64,000 bases of DNA from Lysinibacillus sp. 2017 (GTDB taxonomy: Bacteria; Bacillota; Bacilli; Bacillales_A; Planococcaceae). The notes beneath the pieces are model-generated. The model was not told the DNA's origin and did not search any database. It saw only the letters and a list, made by a program, of their open reading frames with translations. This document shows positions 36,902 through 45,178 of this stretch, in pieces; the stretch's first letter is position 1, and every line of letters starts with the position of its first letter. Made by a program: the position numbers and the translations under genes. The stretch spans positions 3,272,001 through 3,336,000 of the forward strand of contig NZ_CP029002.1 of the NCBI RefSeq assembly GCF_003073375.1, in the 5' to 3' direction.

Positions 36902-37777
36902 TCAAATTTTATTAAATGGTGGCGATTTCAGGTATTCAATGAACTTTTTCGTAGCTGGAGCAAGGGTTTTAAAATTAGTAGAAGCAATGCCAATTGTTCG
37001 GAAATTTTCTCCCTCTAACTTAATCGTTCGAACGTTCGTTGGAACCCGATGCAAAACCATTTCAGGTAGTATACTAATTCCCATACCATTTGCAACCATT
37101 GAAATAATTGCTTGGTCATCTGTCAGTTCAAATTTTATATTAGGGGTAATATTATGTTCTTTTAATATTCGTATTAGATCGTTATCACTCCCCTTTTTCG
37201 ACTTGATTAAAGGGTCCTCTTTAATGCTTACAAAACTAATCTCATTCTGATCCGCAAGAGGGTGTTCATCTGAAAGAACACAGAGCAATCTATCCTTTTT
37301 TAAGGGGATCGCTTCAAGATGTTTCGAAGTTGGTAGAGACACGAAACCAATATCAACCAAACCAGTTGATATCCAATACTCGACATCATCATAATCCCCC
37401 TCTAGGAGTTTGATCTCGATAGAGGGATAACACTCAGTAAACATTTTCATGATTTCAGGCAGCCAGTGAATGGACACACTTGAAATCGTTCCAATGCGTA
37501 CTGTACCAATTTCAAGTCCATTGATATTCGCTATTTCTTGAATCATTTCTTCGTTCCACTTTAGAATTTCGCGTATGTATTTTAAAACGTGCTCCCCATT
37601 ACTGGTCAAATGGATACCTGAGCGTCCACGTTTGAGGATAGAAAATCCCCATTCTGACTCAAGGCTAGTAATGGCATGACTCACGGCAGATTGACTTAAA
37701 CCAAGTGTTTCACTTGCTCTCGTAAGGCTCCCCAATTCCACAACAGTACTAAATATCTCATACTTAACAAGAGACAG
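36902..37777 (-). CDS. LysR family transcriptional regulator
   Basis: A regulator of about 290 residues: winged helix (VELGSLTRASETLGLSQSAVSHAITSLE) and a LysR substrate-binding domain. The start is uncertain. AAAAGGAG is placed for a CTG start at 37777, which also gives the usual short LysR N-terminus (xSLVKYEIF); an ATG at 37810 has no ribosome-binding site. It diverges from the EamA transporter gene and probably controls it. Confidence 0.87.
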   Translation of the reverse strand: MSLVKYEIFSTVVELGSLTRASETLGLSQSAVSHAITSLESEWGFSILKRGRSGIHLTSNGEHVLKYIREILKWNEEMIQEIANINGLEIGTVRIGTISSVSIHWLPEIMKMFTECYPSIEIKLLEGDYDDVEYWISTGLVDIGFVSLPTSKHLEAIPLKKDRLLCVLSDEHPLADQNEISFVSIKEDPLIKSKKGSDNDLIRILKEHNITPNIKFELTDDQAIISMVANGMGISILPEMVLHRVPTNVRTIKLEGENFRTIGIASTNFKTLAPATKKFIEYLKSPPFNKI

Positions 37778-37899
37778 TTTGATCACTCCTTTTACTTGAA
37801 AATTATTCATGTAAAACTTTAGAAACATTCATTTTTCTTATACTGATTTTACAATTATACTTAAAAAAATTCTATTTGTAATAGGTTAGGAGATCAAAA

Positions 37900-38844
37900 A
37901 TGAATGGCAATAAACTTTCTGAAATAATAAACCGTATAGGATCAGACACTCAATTAAAGGCAAATTTTATGATGCTGATTGTAACTATGTGTTGGGGTTC
38001 ATCTTATTTGTTTATGAAGATGGGTCTCGATTCTTTTGAAGGGTTTAACTTGATAGCACTACGTTTTGGCATTGCCTTTATTTTAGCTGGAGCTATATTT
38101 TATAAGCGTTTAATTCGCATTGATAGTAAAACGATTTTTTATGGATTTATATTAGGGACACTTCTTTTTTTATTAATGTCAGTTGTCACGATTGGATTAA
38201 AATTCACGTCTATTTCAAATGCTGGATTTCTATTTAGTCTATCTGTCGTCTTTGTCCCATTGTTATTAGCGATATTTTTTAGAAAAAAACCAGGAAAAAA
38301 AGTGATTTTGGGCGTATGCTTCTCTATTACAGGTATTGCTCTTTTAACATTAAATACTGAATTAAAAATTAATTCCGGAGACTATCTAGTGATTTTGGGT
38401 GCAATATTTTATGCAATCCAGATTATCGTTACAGATAAGTTGACGAAAAATGTTGACTCGATCACGCTTGGAATTTTACAACTGGGATTTGCAGGGGCAT
38501 GGGGACTACTATTCTCACTAATTTTCGAAAAACCTCATCTTCCAGGCAATACTGAAGCATGGGTATCCATCCTGGCATTAAGTATCCTTTGCAGTGCGAT
38601 TGGATTTATCGGCCAAGCTGTAGCACAAAAGCATACCACTCCAACGCACACAGGTCTTATCTTTTCATTGGAACCCGTTTTTGCAGCGTTATTTGCGTTT
38701 ATTTTCATCGGTGAAATACTTCCAGCAAAAGGATACATAGGGGCAATTCTTATTTTGATAGGTGTATTAGCTGCTCAGTTCAATTTCAAGAAGCCATTTA
38801 TGGGGAAAAGATTCAATCATTCAGTTGACGGGTCTAAAGTGTAA
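37900..38844 (+). CDS. EamA/DMT family transporter
   Basis: A 314-residue membrane protein with ten helices in two EamA repeats (MLIVTMCWGSSYLFMKMG; second repeat from about residue 165, ending EPVFAALFAFIFIGE). Substrates of this family are amino acids, metabolites or drugs. It starts 122 bases from the divergent LysR gene. An N-terminal extension of about 25 residues precedes the first helix. Confidence 0.9.
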   Translation: MNGNKLSEIINRIGSDTQLKANFMMLIVTMCWGSSYLFMKMGLDSFEGFNLIALRFGIAFILAGAIFYKRLIRIDSKTIFYGFILGTLLFLLMSVVTIGLKFTSISNAGFLFSLSVVFVPLLLAIFFRKKPGKKVILGVCFSITGIALLTLNTELKINSGDYLVILGAIFYAIQIIVTDKLTKNVDSITLGILQLGFAGAWGLLFSLIFEKPHLPGNTEAWVSILALSILCSAIGFIGQAVAQKHTTPTHTGLIFSLEPVFAALFAFIFIGEILPAKGYIGAILILIGVLAAQFNFKKPFMGKRFNHSVDGSKV

Positions 38845-38971
38845 CTTTGAGTGTCCTTTGTTGCGAAATTTAATCTTTCCTATCCAAATGGGGCAACTCA
38901 CTTCCACAAATTTTTGGCCAGCTTTAATTTTAAAGCAACAAGAAAAAAGAACGATTTCCACCACCTGGAAT

Positions 38972-39124
38972 TCATTCTTCTTTCATTTGTATCTGAGTTT
39001 TCTTTTTCTGAGCTTTAGTACATACTTGCTGAATTGATAGTTGGACATGTCCTTCAATTAACAATGACAAATATGCATCATGTAATTTTTCTTTCGATTT
39101 TACTTGTCGTGGATCTAACTTCAT
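38972..39124 (-). pseudogene. Truncated TetR family regulator
   Basis: Fifty codons starting MKLDPRQVKSKEKLHDAYLS and continuing LLIEGHVQLSIQQVCTKAQ match the first part of a TetR DNA-binding domain (DPRVxKSKxxLxxAxxxLLxE, then IxxICxxA). The recognition helix (normally xRxTFYxHF) is missing, replaced by KKKTQIQ and an early stop. It sits in front of the SDR gene, a common TetR partner, so it is likely the remnant of that gene's regulator. Confidence 0.65.
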
Positions 39125-39180
39125 TATTATCACCCACTATTATCAAAGTATCATGAAAATACTTATGTAATAAAACAAAA

Positions 39181-39924
39181 TTATAGCGCTGTCCATCCAC
39201 CATCAATCACTAGTTCAGCACCTGTCATAAAGCGGGATTCATCTGATGCTAAGAATAACACACCGTATGCTACATCTTCTGGTTCCCCCATATACGGTAA
39301 TTGTGTATGCATCTCATAGAATGGCATACCCGCTTCCATCGTTGGGGCAGTCATTGGTGTTACAATAATTCCTGGGTGTACAGAGTTAACACGAATTTTA
39401 TCTTTCCCGTATTCTACTGCAGCTGATTTCGACAACGCACGTAATGCGCCTTTAGCAGCTGTGTAAGGGCTTGAACCAGCCATTCCTACAATTCCACCGA
39501 TTGATGAAATATTAATAACTGAGCCACCGCCCGCTTTTTGCATTTCAGGAATCGCATACTTCATACCTAAAACACAACCGTTTAGGTTAATGTCCATGAC
39601 CCAATTCCACTCATCCATTTCCATTGTTGCGAAATTTTTGTTAATGGCAACACCTGCATTATTAACTAACACGTCTACTTTACCGAACGTTTCGACTGCT
39701 TTTGACACAACAGCTTTCCATTCTTCTTCCGATGCAACGTTATGTTTTATCGCTAATACTTCGCCACCTGCCGCTTTAATTTCTTCAGCAAGCTCTATTA
39801 ACTTTTCTTCATTTACGTCAGTTGCTACAACTTTAGCACCTTCTTTTGCAAATATTTTCGCTTCAGCAGCACCCATACCGTTTGCTGCACCTGTAATAAT
39901 CGCTACTTTCCCTTGTAATCGCAT
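39181..39924 (-). CDS. SDR family NAD(P)-dependent oxidoreductase
   Basis: A 247-residue short-chain dehydrogenase. The cofactor motif TGAANGMG, the NNAG motif, catalytic Ser in INISSIGG, and YxxxK in SPYTAAKGAL are intact. Asp in VVATDVNEE suggests NAD preference. Relatives are glucose 1-dehydrogenase and 3-oxoacyl reductase-like enzymes. GAGGAGG precedes the ATG. Confidence 0.92.
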   Translation of the reverse strand: MRLQGKVAIITGAANGMGAAEAKIFAKEGAKVVATDVNEEKLIELAEEIKAAGGEVLAIKHNVASEEEWKAVVSKAVETFGKVDVLVNNAGVAINKNFATMEMDEWNWVMDINLNGCVLGMKYAIPEMQKAGGGSVINISSIGGIVGMAGSSPYTAAKGALRALSKSAAVEYGKDKIRVNSVHPGIIVTPMTAPTMEAGMPFYEMHTQLPYMGEPEDVAYGVLFLASDESRFMTGAELVIDGGWTAL

Positions 39925-40079
39925 CTAAATATCCTCCTCTAAATATCCTAATTTACAAAATGTAAATCATTTTATATAATAAACTAACAGAACATCTATT
40001 ATTTTACAAATAAAAAGGAAAAAATAAAGTAGCTAATTTTAAGTTTCAACACTAAACTCTGAAAACATGAAGGGATTGT

Positions 40080-40919
40080 ATGATTTTGAATAGTACTTTA
40101 CAAGCATTTGTTAATATAGCCCCTGTTATTAAAGAAATACTTGGAATTTCTACTGCCTTAGCTGTTGTTGATACTGAAAAGTATATTTATGTTTCTCCGT
40201 CGGATACCCTACCATTACCAATTAAAGTTGGCGATTCTGCAATTGTTCCTGGAGATGATACGTACATACGAGCATTAAAAGGAGAAAAAATCTCAATGAT
40301 TCTTCCACCCGAACTATTCGGCGTACCTGTAACTACGAAGATTCTTCCGATTCGAGATTTTGAAACGAATGAAGTTGTTGGAATGATTACTTACTCAAGA
40401 TCACTTGATCATGAAGCAAAAATTGATAGTGAATTAGTTCAACTAAATGAAATCATTCAAAATATCCATGACAATATGCAACGTTTAGCAGCTCAATCAG
40501 AAGAACTTACTGCTACAAGCTCAGATATCAATGAGCAGGCTAATACATCTTATGAACATTCAAAGCAAATTGGGGAAGTTGTTAAGTTAATTGAAGGAAT
40601 TTCAAATCAAACAAACTTATTAGGACTTAATGCTGCAATTGAAGCAGCTCGTTCTGGAGAAGCTGGAAAAGGATTTGGCGTTGTAGCCGATGAAATCCGT
40701 AAACTTTCTCTACATACTAAGGAAGCTGTTGGGACGATTAGTCAATCGCTAAATAAAATTCGAGATAACTTAAATAAATTAAATAATGGAACTAAAGAAG
40801 TTTCTGCTGCCTCTGAAGAACAATCCGTTGTTACAGTTGAAGTTGTTAACGAAATCGAACTGTTAGATAATAAAAGTAAAGAACTAGTTAGCTACATGAA
40901 AGAAATGTTAAAAAATTAG
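40080..40919 (+). CDS. Soluble chemoreceptor-like protein (YfmS-type)
   Basis: A 279-residue protein with no membrane segment. Residues 1-120 form a PAS/sCache-like domain ([20 protein letters not shown]). Residues 130-275 are a short MCP signalling domain whose hairpin tip [21 protein letters not shown] is conserved. It resembles the soluble receptor YfmS of Bacillus subtilis. It would act inside the cell on CheA/CheW, which are not in the window. GAAGGGAT precedes the ATG. Confidence 0.85.
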   Translation: MILNSTLQAFVNIAPVIKEILGISTALAVVDTEKYIYVSPSDTLPLPIKVGDSAIVPGDDTYIRALKGEKISMILPPELFGVPVTTKILPIRDFETNEVVGMITYSRSLDHEAKIDSELVQLNEIIQNIHDNMQRLAAQSEELTATSSDINEQANTSYEHSKQIGEVVKLIEGISNQTNLLGLNAAIEAARSGEAGKGFGVVADEIRKLSLHTKEAVGTISQSLNKIRDNLNKLNNGTKEVSAASEEQSVVTVEVVNEIELLDNKSKELVSYMKEMLKN

Positions 40920-40920
40920 A

Positions 40921-41036
40921 AAAGCGCTCTCTTAGCCCCGACCGACATTGGAGGGCCCAACGCAAAAGTAAACGCTCCACCACTTTTGCACGGATAGACC
41001 GAATGGTGCGATGGGCTGGCGCTTTAGCATAGACAC
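40921..41036. repeat. GC-rich structured element, candidate dispersed repeat or RNA
   Basis: About 115 bases, much richer in G+C than the surroundings. Nested pairings are visible: AAAGCGC/GCGCTTT (40922/41030), AGCCC/GGGCT (40935/41024) and GCAAAAGT/ACTTTTGC (40963/40983). It lacks a ribosome-binding site; an open minus-strand frame across it (for example VVERLLLRWALQ) is a known type of spurious ORF in repeated elements of Bacillales. Likely a dispersed repeat or structured 3' RNA. Confidence 0.5.
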
Positions 41037-41073
41037 TGCTAAAATGCAAAAAAGTTATACTTTCTTATCTTTT

Positions 41074-41237
41074 AAAAAACGACTTTCACAAATGAAAGTC
41101 GTTTTCTTTTTTTACATTATACTAACTCCAACCAAGCAACCGCTTCACAATGAGTGGAGTGTATGCGGCAACACATGAGTGCTGGTGGGTTTAAGTGATT
41201 GGCTAGGTCCTACAATTGTAGAACCTAGCCCTTTTTA
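41074..41237. repeat. rlmCD-tail repeat F with terminators
   Basis: A hairpin (AAACGACTTTCA/TGAAAGTCGTTT with T tract, 41074-41113), then the tail core at 41123-41152 (CCAACCAAGCAACCGC then TTCACAATG), then a stretch shared with repeats B and E, then a second hairpin with T tract (GGCTAGGTCCTAC region, 41201-41236). Confidence 0.82.
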
Positions 41238-41444
41238 GTATGCATAAATTTTTATTTTGGAATGTTATTAGATTAATTTTTATATGCTTTATTATAAATC
41301 CTTTCTTTACTAAAGCATCCCGTTAGTTGAATAGTAAAAGAGATGCTATTTTGATTGTTTATATCTAATAAAGATGAAATGTATAAAGGTATTGAAATGA
41401 TTATGAAACATTTCAATTGCCTTAATTAGAAAGGGAGAGAATAT

Positions 41445-42032
41445 ATGAAGGATATACTATTAAAATATATGTCTGACTTTACTTTAATGAGTGAAGATGA
41501 ACAGCGGGCAATCTATGAAAGTTTACGAATTGATGAATATAAAAAAGGACAATATCTTCTTAGACAAGGAGAACTTTCTGCTATTAAATGTTATTTCGTA
41601 TTAATGGGGTGCGTTAGGCAGTTTTTTATAGATGAATCAGGTAAAGAAGTAACATCAAATTTTTTTACTGAAGATCAAGCTATTCCAATTATCAACGAAA
41701 AGACTCAAGATGACTTATCTAAGTATTCATTCGTGTGTGTTGAAGATTGCATATTAGTTGTTGGTGATGTTGATTCTGAAAATACGATGTTTAACAAATA
41801 CCCACAACTTGAAATAATGGTGCGCAAAATGATGGAAATAAACATTGGTGAAATACAAGAACAATTCGGTCAATTTATTGGTTCTTCTCCAGAAGAACGA
41901 TACGAATCCGTTTTAAGGAAACGCCCCGAGTTAATTGACCGTGTACCACAACATCAATTGGCGAGTTATCTAGGCATTACTCCTGAATCGTTAAGTAGAA
42001 TAAAAAAACGAATTAAAAAAAATAAATTATAA
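41445..42032 (+). CDS. Crp/Fnr family transcriptional regulator
   Basis: A 195-residue protein with an N-terminal cyclic-nucleotide-binding-type beta roll (QYLLRQGELSAIKCYFVLMG) and a C-terminal helix-turn-helix (PQHQLASYLGITPESLSRIKKRI). No Cys cluster for Fe-S is present. AAAGGGAGAG precedes the ATG. It is 220 bases upstream of the interrupted dehydrogenase gene and may have regulated it. Confidence 0.88.
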   Translation: MKDILLKYMSDFTLMSEDEQRAIYESLRIDEYKKGQYLLRQGELSAIKCYFVLMGCVRQFFIDESGKEVTSNFFTEDQAIPIINEKTQDDLSKYSFVCVEDCILVVGDVDSENTMFNKYPQLEIMVRKMMEINIGEIQEQFGQFIGSSPEERYESVLRKRPELIDRVPQHQLASYLGITPESLSRIKKRIKKNKL

Positions 42033-42252
42033 AATAGATTTCATCCCACAATTATCCTGCTTCACAGTAGCAACTACGCACCGAAGACTGACTCACCAAA
42101 CATCATTGAACCATATATCACCCTTAACTTTTGTGATTACAACTAAAAAAATTTATAAAGTATCTAGAAGTTAACTTAAGTCAATGAACGGTTTTTATCT
42201 CCTTGTTATTATTAAATTTAATCAAAGATATTAACATTTGGAGGGGATTTTT

Positions 42253-43112
42253 ATGAAGGCAATAGTTTGTGATAAATATGGTTCACCTGATGTACTTGAA
42301 TTAAAGGAGGTAAAAAAACCTTTTCCTACCGAGAATCAAGTATTAGTTAAGGTTCATTCAGCATCTTTAAACTTTGGCAACCTAGTTCTTTTGAAAGGTA
42401 AACCCTTCTTAGCCCGTTTTGCCTTTGGACTAACGAAACCAAAATACTCAATTCCAGGAGGTGACATAGCTGGTACAGTTGAAGCTGTTGGGGAAAACGT
42501 TAAGCTATTTAAAGTAGGCGATGAAGTATTTGGTGACCTTTCTGGTTGTGGCTGGGGTGGTTTTGCTGAATATGTAACGGCCCCCGAATATGCTTTAGCC
42601 TTAAAGCCAACCAATACCTCCTTTGAGGAAGCTGCTGCGTCTCCTATGGCAGGCGTGACTGCCTTACAAGGACTACGTGATAAAGGTGAAATTAAATCGG
42701 GGCATAAAGTATTAATTTATGGCGCATCTGGAGGCGTTGGAACTTTTGCGGTACAAATTGCTAAATCATTCGGTGCTGAAGTAACGGGCGTATGTAGTAC
42801 AAGAAATGTAGAAATAGTGCGTTCGATAGGAGCCGACCATATCATTGATTATATAAAAGAGGATTTTTCACAACAAAAGGAATGTTATGATTTGGTTCTT
42901 GGCGTGAATGGTTCTAATTCCATTTCAGCTTATAAACGTATACTAAAGCCAAATGGAAATTTTGTTCACGTAGGAGGTTCCGAGTCTCAACTTTATCAAA
43001 CATTATTTCTTGGACCTTTAATTTCAATGACTGGAAGAAAGAAAATGCGTAGCCTGTTACAAAGAGCAAATCAAAAAGACTTAAATGATGTAAAAGAGTT
43101 ACTTGAGAGCGG
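42253..43112 (+). pseudogene. NAD(P)-dependent alcohol dehydrogenase (MDR family), 5' part, split by IS
   Basis: The first 287 codons of a medium-chain dehydrogenase/quinone-reductase-like protein: KAIVCDKYGSPDVLELKEV, GGDIAGTVEAVG, and the cofactor motif YGASGGVGTFAVQIAK. After LLESG the frame runs into an insertion element and reads through 39 foreign codons. The missing C-terminal part resumes at 44905. GGAGGGG supports the ATG at 42253. Zinc ligands are not evident, placing it with the zinc-free quinone-oxidoreductase branch. Confidence 0.88.
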
Positions 43113-43282
43113 TGTCTGTCAATATAGTTGTCGCATCAAGTTACTTTATTTTTCTACTAAACTCATATTTATTGTGTTCAGAATCCCCATATCAATCGAA
43201 GCTATCGCGCTTTGCTTGATCGCCTGTTAATCTTCAATGGAAGGAAAAGCTTCTTCCATTGAAGATTAACAGGAAAAGGGGG

Positions 43283-44347
43283 TTATTCTGACATGATTTT
43301 TTCTTTCATTGGATTCAGTGCTACTTCTTTATGCGCTGACCAATTACGTGTTGCTCCTGTCCAACGTTCGGGATTCTTCTGCTTCGATTTCTCGTAAACT
43401 AGTTTTCTATTTGCTAGAACTTTATGATGCTCACCCGTATGACACTGCACAGATGTCACAAAATTTAACGCACTATGCAAATGCACTTCGTTATACCAAC
43501 AAACAAATTCCAACGCCCATTTTCTTGCTTCCTCAATTGTTTTAAAGCCTTTTCGAGGGAAATTTGGACGATATTTTAACGTCCGAAACATCGCTTCTGA
43601 AAACGGGTTATCGTTACTCACACGTGGCCTAGAATACGAACTTTGTATGCCCATTTTCTCCAGAAAACCTTGAAATGTCGAAGCTTTCATCGGGCTACCA
43701 TTATCAGAATGTAACACTAATGGTGCGCCTTGAATCCTTTCATTCAGAACCGCTTTTTGTACTAACTGCTCCGCATATTTCGCTTCTTCTGTTTCCCAAA
43801 CTTCCCAGCCTACAACCTTACGGCTAAATAAATCGATAATTAAATAAAGGCGGTAATACATGCCTTTCACAGGTCCGGCCAACCACGTAATATCCCATGT
43901 CCACACTTGATTCGGTGCTACCGCAAGATGGCTTTCTGGTGTACGTTTTGTTGGCTTTTGACTGAAGCCTCGGTGATTTTGCATGTTTTCTTCACGTAAT
44001 ACACGATAAAATGTTGATTCTGAGGCAATATATGTGCCTTGATCGGCTAGCTTCGGGACAATCTGAGTTGGAGGTAAATCAGCGAATTCATCTTGCTTCA
44101 CAACCGTTAAAATTTCTGTTCGTTCTTCTTCCGACAGCTTATTTTTGGGTACAGGTCGCTTGGCTTTCGGGCGTTGATCTAACTGAATTTCGCCGCCCTT
44201 TACCCAACGTTCATACGTTCGTACACTAATATGCAGTTCTTCACATGCTTTCGCCAATCGCGCCCCATTTTGATTCGCTTCTTGAATCAGCTCTACCGCT
44301 AGTTTGCGATTTGACGGGCAGGTCATTCTTCCTCTTCGTCCCCCCAA
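43283..44347 (-). CDS. IS3-family transposase OrfB
   Basis: A 354-residue integrase-core protein. DDE residues are seen in VWTWDITWLAG (Asp), LVLHSDNGSPMKA (Asp) and FSEAMFRTLKY (Glu). The N-terminal helix-turn-helix (ISVRTYERWVKGG) is encoded here as well. It overlaps orfA by 25 bases in the -1 frame. A TTTGGGGGG slip site in the overlap suggests that an OrfAB fusion is made by programmed frameshift, as in other IS3 elements. Confidence 0.9.
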   Translation of the reverse strand: MGGRRGRMTCPSNRKLAVELIQEANQNGARLAKACEELHISVRTYERWVKGGEIQLDQRPKAKRPVPKNKLSEEERTEILTVVKQDEFADLPPTQIVPKLADQGTYIASESTFYRVLREENMQNHRGFSQKPTKRTPESHLAVAPNQVWTWDITWLAGPVKGMYYRLYLIIDLFSRKVVGWEVWETEEAKYAEQLVQKAVLNERIQGAPLVLHSDNGSPMKASTFQGFLEKMGIQSSYSRPRVSNDNPFSEAMFRTLKYRPNFPRKGFKTIEEARKWALEFVCWYNEVHLHSALNFVTSVQCHTGEHHKVLANRKLVYEKSKQKNPERWTGATRNWSAHKEVALNPMKEKIMSE

Positions 44348-44832
44348 ATCGCTTGGGCCTTTTTTCGAAGTAAGAGTAATGCCGCTGCTTCTGCGAGTGC
44401 CTTTTCTTTCTTCTGTAAATCTTTTTCTAATGCTTTTGAACGCTGCTGTTCTTCTTTGAGCTGACCATTTAATTGTTTCGCTTGATCAAATACTTGACCA
44501 TTTGCCTGAAGGCAAACCTCTTTCCATGCTTCAATCTGTTCTCGGTACAAGCCTTTTCTACGACAATATTCTGCGAGTTCCACTTCATTCATTGCGAATG
44601 TTTCCATTACGACTAAAAACTTATCCTGACTGCTCCACTTATCACTTATTTGGTTGTTACCTGGGGTAACTTCGCCAGTCGCACGTGCTTCCTTGCGCCA
44701 TTTATATAGTGTTACATCTGTAACGCCCGTTTCTGCGCTTAGTTTCGGTACCGATTCATTTTGTGGAGGCATCATTCGTGCAATAATCGCCTGCTTTTGT
44801 TCAGCTGTGTATCGTCCTCTTCTTAGTTCCAT
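44323..44832 (-). CDS. IS3-family transposase OrfA
   Basis: A 169-residue protein: N-terminal helix-turn-helix (RYTAEQKQAIIARMMP, TGVTDVTLYKWRKEAR) followed by a long coiled coil with leucine-zipper spacing. It supplies DNA binding for the OrfAB transposase. GGAGG precedes the ATG. It ends at GDEEEE with the slip site just upstream. Confidence 0.88.
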   Translation of the reverse strand: MELRRGRYTAEQKQAIIARMMPPQNESVPKLSAETGVTDVTLYKWRKEARATGEVTPGNNQISDKWSSQDKFLVVMETFAMNEVELAEYCRRKGLYREQIEAWKEVCLQANGQVFDQAKQLNGQLKEEQQRSKALEKDLQKKEKALAEAAALLLLRKKAQAIWGDEEEE

Positions 44833-44904
44833 TCGTCTCGACCTCCGTGTTTTTACTTAATCATATCACGTTAGCTCGGTACGACATCTATCCTAACAGA
44901 GGGG

Positions 44905-45021
44905 GAGAGCGGAAAAGTAAAACCAATAATTGATAAACGATTTAAGTTAAGTGAAATAACGGAAGCATTCAAATATTTTCAGGAAGGTCACGCTCAAGGG
45001 AAAGTGGTGATTACTTTATAA
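44905..45021 (+). pseudogene. Alcohol dehydrogenase, 3' part after IS
   Basis: After the repeated GAGAGCGG the frame reads GKVKPIIDKRFKLSEITEAF and ends GHAQGKVVITL with a TAA stop. This is the classical end of MDR dehydrogenases and completes the gene that starts at 42253. Without the IS the protein would be about 323 residues. Confidence 0.88.
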
Positions 45022-45031
45022 TAGAGTGCCT

Positions 45032-45163
45032 TACTTCATCCATAAAGAAAAAGCAGACGGTAAACTAGAAGTGCGATACCAACACTTCTAAACCGTCTGC
45101 TTTTTACTTCACTATTATACTAACTCCAACCAAGCGACCGCTTCACAATGTGGTGAGTGTTGA
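45032..45163. repeat. rlmCD-tail repeat C with terminator hairpin
   Basis: Hairpin (AAAAGCAGACGG/CCGTCTGCTTTT, 45047-45105) followed by the core at 45121-45152 (CCAACCAAGCGACCGC then TTCACAATGTG), an exact copy of the rlmCD tail over that stretch. The full 132 bases match repeat D at about 88 percent. Confidence 0.88.
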
Positions 45164-45178
45164 TGATGACACAAAATA

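Larger units (their letters stand above)
43113..44904 (-). mobile_element. IS3-type insertion sequence inside a dehydrogenase gene
   Basis: About 1.79 kb with imperfect terminal inverted repeats (left TGTCTGTCAATATAGTTGTC, right, reversed, CCTCTGTTAGGATAGATGTC). An 8-bp repeat GAGAGCGG flanks it (43105-43112 and 44905-44912). It carries overlapping orfA and orfB on the minus strand. The precise right end is uncertain by two to four bases. A perfect 21-bp hairpin (43223-43273) lies downstream of orfB. Confidence 0.85.
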
